Made by a program: the position numbers and the translations under genes
Notes under the pieces: generated by a model
Seen by the model: only the letters and a program-made list of their open reading frames with translations
Databases searched by the model: none
Told to the model about the DNA's origin: nothing
In this document: piece after piece, positions 61,678 to 64,000 of the stretch
How positions within the stretch are numbered: the stretch's first letter is position 1
Layout of the letters: each line of letters begins with the position of its first letter
Assembly (NCBI GenBank): GCA_934667425.1
Contig: CAKULV010000003.1
Coordinates: 42,553 to 106,552, forward strand
Length of the DNA: 64,000 bases
From: an uncultured Kiritimatiellota bacterium
Lineage (GTDB): Bacteria; Verrucomicrobiota; Kiritimatiellia; RFP12; UBA1067
Direction of reading: 5' to 3'

Positions 61678-62151
61678 ATGAAAAAGGTTCTGGGCGCGGC
61701 GCTGATCGCTATTTTTGCGACGGTGCTTCATGCCGATACGGACGGCAACTTTATGCTGGCGATATTCTCTCCGGGCGAATTGCCGATGCCGACATCTTCC
61801 ATATATGGTGCGCGGCTTTCTCTGATATACGGGGAGTGCCACGAATTCTACGGCTTGGATCTCGGCGTGGCAGGGTATGCGCGTGACAGCGCGACAGGCG
61901 TTCAGCTGGATGCCTGCTGGAATGGCGTGGGGACTGACATGGCCGGCCTTCAGGCTGGCCTGGCGAACACGGTCGAGGGCCATTTGTATGGCTTGCAGGT
62001 CGGTCTTGCAAATGCCGCCTCCACCGTCTATGGATGCCAGATAGGCCTTGTGAACATCTCTGACAGGCTGTACGGTTGCCAGATCGGCCTTGCGAACTTC
62101 ACGTTGGAAAGGCCCTGGAGTTTCTGGCCGATCATCAATGTGGGCTGGTAA
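61678..62151 (+). CDS. Small exported LA_2272-type surface-repeat protein
   Basis: 157 residues, AAAAGGAGG before the ATG, signal peptide MKKVLGAALIAIFATVLHA. The second half consists of four ~18-residue repeats of the form G-(L/C)-Q-x-G-L-x-N (AGLQAGLANTVEG, YGLQVGLANAAST, YGCQIGLVNISDR, YGCQIGLANFTLE). These resemble the LA_2272-type surface repeat found in Leptospira and gut bacteria, probably beta-hairpins at the outer membrane. It ends in an aromatic-rich INVGW, which fits an outer membrane barrel end. The role is unknown. Confidence 0.7.
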   Translation: MKKVLGAALIAIFATVLHADTDGNFMLAIFSPGELPMPTSSIYGARLSLIYGECHEFYGLDLGVAGYARDSATGVQLDACWNGVGTDMAGLQAGLANTVEGHLYGLQVGLANAASTVYGCQIGLVNISDRLYGCQIGLANFTLERPWSFWPIINVGW

Positions 62152-62168
62152 GTCTAGGGGCTGTTCAG

Positions 62169-63881
62169 ATGGAAGGCGCTGATACAGGCAGGCATTTTCT
62201 CCGTCAGTGGATTGAGGCAGATGTCGCGGAGGGCCGCACTGGCGGCAAGGTCGTTACTCGTTTCCCGCCGGAGCCCAACGGCTACATACACATCGGCCAT
62301 GCGAAGGCGGTGTGCGTTGATTTCGGGATGGCCGAGCTCTTTGGCGGCGAGTGCCACCTGAGGCTTGACGACACCAATCCGACCAAGGAGTCCGACGAGT
62401 ATGCGGAGAACATAAAGAACGATATCCGCTGGCTTGGGTTCAAGTGGTCTGGCGAGGGCGATTCGGGTGAGCCGGGATTCTACAACGCCAGCAACATGTT
62501 CGACCGCATGTATGCGATCGCCGAGGAGCTGATCCGTCGCGGGCAGGCCTATTGCTGCAATCTCGGGCAGGACGAGTGGAAGGAGTATCGCGGCGTTCCC
62601 GAAAGGCCGGGGAAGCCGTCCCCATCCCGCGATACGTCCCCTGATCGCAATCTGCGGATATTCCGCGAAATGCGGGAAGGCAGGTATGCCGATGGCGAGT
62701 GGTGTCTCCGGGCGAAGATCGACATGTCATCGCCCAACATCCATTTTCGCGACCCTGTGCTGTATCGCATCCGCCATGTGGCGCACTATCATCTCGGGGA
62801 CAAGTGGTGCATATATCCGATGTACGATTTCGCCCACCCGATCGAGGATGCGCTCGAGGGTGTGACGCACTCGATGTGCACACTTGAGTTCGAGGTGCAC
62901 CGTCCGCTATACGACTGGGTGGTGGATAGGCTCGACGAGCAGGGGCTGCTCGCTGTCCGCAATGGCGTGAAGATACGTCCGCAGCAGCGCGAATTCGCGC
63001 GGTTGAACATCACCTGGACTGTCATGTCCAAGCGGCTTCTCCTGAAGCTTGTCGAGGAGCATCATGTGGCGGGGTGGGACGATCCTCGCATGCCCACGGT
63101 GTGCGGAATGCGCCGCAGGGGCTTCACGCCTGGCGCGATAAGGGAATTCTGCGACCGGGTAGGGGTTTCGAAGATGGAGAGCGAGAGCGATCCGGCCCTG
63201 CTTGAATGGTGCGTGCGCGAGGAATTGAACCGCACCGCGCCGCGTCGCATGGCGGTACTCGATCCCGTGAAGCTCGTGATAGACAACTTCGAGGGCATCC
63301 GCGAGGTGGAGCTGCCGAACAATCCGATGGACGAGTCGGCGGGAACCAGGAAGATCAGGTTTTCGAAAGAGATATGGATCGACAGGGCGGACTTCATGGA
63401 GGTGCCGGAAAAGAAGTTCTTCCGTCTTGTGCCAGGCGGCGAAGTGCGCCTTCGCGGCGCATGCATAGTCAGGTGCTGTTCGCTTAAGAAGGATGCCGCA
63501 GGCGTTGTCACCGAGATTCACTGCACATGGGACGAAGGGTCGTGGGGCGGCAATGCGCCAGACGGACGCAAGGTGAAGGGTACGATCCATTGGGTGGATT
63601 GCGACACCGGCATCGAGGCTCAGGTGCGCCTGTACGACAGGCTCTTCACCGATCCGGATCCGTTGAAGGACGGCAGCGAGAATTTCCTCAAGTACCTCAA
63701 TCCCGATTCGCTCAAGACGATTACCGCATACGTGGAGCCGCTTCTTGGGTCTGCAAGGCCCGGCGAGGCGTTCCAGTTCGAGCGCACGGGGTATTTCTGC
63801 GTCGATTCCAGGGATTCGCAGCCAGGGCATCCCGTGTTCAACCGTACGGTCACGCTCAAGGACGGCTACAAGCCGAGTTGA
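62169..63881 (+). CDS. glnS: Glutaminyl-tRNA synthetase
   Basis: 570 residues, ATG 62169 after AGGGG. Class I synthetase: FPPEPNGYIHIGHAKA (HIGH at 41-44), LRLDDTNPTKE, RIRHVAHYHLGDKWCIYPMYDFAHPIEDALEGVTHSMCTLEF and a KMSKS-like VMSKR, then the two beta-barrel anticodon-binding domains. The GHSMC-type and VPEKKFFRL motifs favour GlnRS over GluRS. Its presence suggests that Gln-tRNA is made directly, although a GatCAB route elsewhere cannot be excluded. Confidence 0.94.
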   Translation: MEGADTGRHFLRQWIEADVAEGRTGGKVVTRFPPEPNGYIHIGHAKAVCVDFGMAELFGGECHLRLDDTNPTKESDEYAENIKNDIRWLGFKWSGEGDSGEPGFYNASNMFDRMYAIAEELIRRGQAYCCNLGQDEWKEYRGVPERPGKPSPSRDTSPDRNLRIFREMREGRYADGEWCLRAKIDMSSPNIHFRDPVLYRIRHVAHYHLGDKWCIYPMYDFAHPIEDALEGVTHSMCTLEFEVHRPLYDWVVDRLDEQGLLAVRNGVKIRPQQREFARLNITWTVMSKRLLLKLVEEHHVAGWDDPRMPTVCGMRRRGFTPGAIREFCDRVGVSKMESESDPALLEWCVREELNRTAPRRMAVLDPVKLVIDNFEGIREVELPNNPMDESAGTRKIRFSKEIWIDRADFMEVPEKKFFRLVPGGEVRLRGACIVRCCSLKKDAAGVVTEIHCTWDEGSWGGNAPDGRKVKGTIHWVDCDTGIEAQVRLYDRLFTDPDPLKDGSENFLKYLNPDSLKTITAYVEPLLGSARPGEAFQFERTGYFCVDSRDSQPGHPVFNRTVTLKDGYKPS

Positions 63882-63882
63882 G

Positions 63883-63917
63883 TTGGTAGTTGGCAGTTGG
63901 TAGTTGGTAGTTGGTAG
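63883..63917 (+). repeat. Heptanucleotide tandem array (five units of TTGGTAG)
   Basis: Five contiguous TTGGYAG units start two bases after the glnS stop. The same unit occurs four times at 25701-25728. Confidence 0.85.
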
Positions 63918-63938
63918 TTTTGTCCCTACGCGCCGATG

Positions 63939-63966
63939 CCGTAGCGACGACGCCCTCGTCGTCGTG
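63939..63966 (-). repeat. REP-like palindrome, inverted copy of 22557-22584
   Basis: Arms CGACGACG/CGTCGTCG with loop CCCT. The 28-base stretch is the exact reverse complement of the copy at 22557-22584. Confidence 0.8.
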
Positions 63967-63968
63967 TG

Positions 63969-64000
<32 letters not shown>

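Noticed and set aside
59296..61983. 895-codon and similar long minus-strand frames opposite the transhydrogenase genes
   Set aside because: They lie opposite genes with unmistakable Fe-S and nucleotide motifs and read as His/Arg-rich low-information sequence.

Overview
The window looks like a chromosomal contig from an uncultured gut bacterium of the Kiritimatiellota/Lentisphaerota side of the PVC superphylum. The evidence is GC-rich DNA, exported beta-helix and autotransporter-repeat proteins without a barrel, Tat-exported GH109-type and sugar-isomerase proteins, DUF6067-like glycosidases, an LpxC-type protein (outer membrane), and XylR-type and GntR/LacI-hybrid sugar regulators. This placement is an inference from gene content. 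No rRNA or tRNA gene was recognised. The 3' edge ends in 30 consecutive G, probably a contig end or sequencing artefact.

Layout. 1-4650: the end of an exported protein, then a 1360-residue exported repeat protein. 4859-6070: an AAA/DUF4143 ATPase. 6174-13702: an aromatic amino acid operon (aroF-pheA-aroB-aroA-aroC-tyrA-aroEK) covering the shikimate route except 3-dehydroquinate dehydratase, plus the branches to Phe and Tyr. It is preceded by a promoter, a 24-codon leader peptide very rich in Phe/Trp/Tyr codons, and an intrinsic terminator, the classical layout of ribosome-mediated attenuation. 13757-22404: a glycan locus with a XylR-like regulator convergent to a minus-strand operon (beta-helix protein, GH109-like enzyme, TIM-barrel exported protein). 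22500-26050: two Hsp20 genes behind a near-perfect sigma-54 promoter with an upstream palindrome, a larE-bioB pair, and intergenic DNA full of hairpin and heptamer repeats.

26204-32500: envelope and housekeeping genes (AsmA-like protein, MurC-like ligase, exported protein, divergent LpxC, hisH, hisF, MscS). 32603-38419: dnaX, an acyl-CoA dehydrogenase family protein, efp, galE and a UDG-like remnant. 38745-51382: a second glycan locus with a GntR/LacI-type regulator, a VapBC-type toxin-antitoxin pair, a giant beta-helix protein, a small exported protein, a DUF6067-like lipoprotein and a GH42-like protein. 51425-55642: minus-strand M24 peptidase, XerC/D recombinase, Tat-exported sugar isomerase and SGNH esterase. 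55736-63881: an NhaC antiporter, a three-gene flavin/Fe-S complex resembling the Sporomusa-type (Stn) electron-bifurcating transhydrogenase, a small surface-repeat protein and glnS.

Recurring themes. (1) Most promoters I can place carry an extended -10 (TGn-TATAAT-like), and at least four genes start 7-8 nt after the -10 box, implying leaderless mRNAs. (2) Three giant exported proteins share a short C-terminal tail (Gly-aromatic/Leu, hydrophobic residues, terminal Arg/Lys) and sit next to glycan-active proteins, two of them beside sugar-sensing regulators. (3) A REP-like hairpin family with a constant GGGAGGG head but differing, always self-complementary arms is scattered through the intergenic regions.
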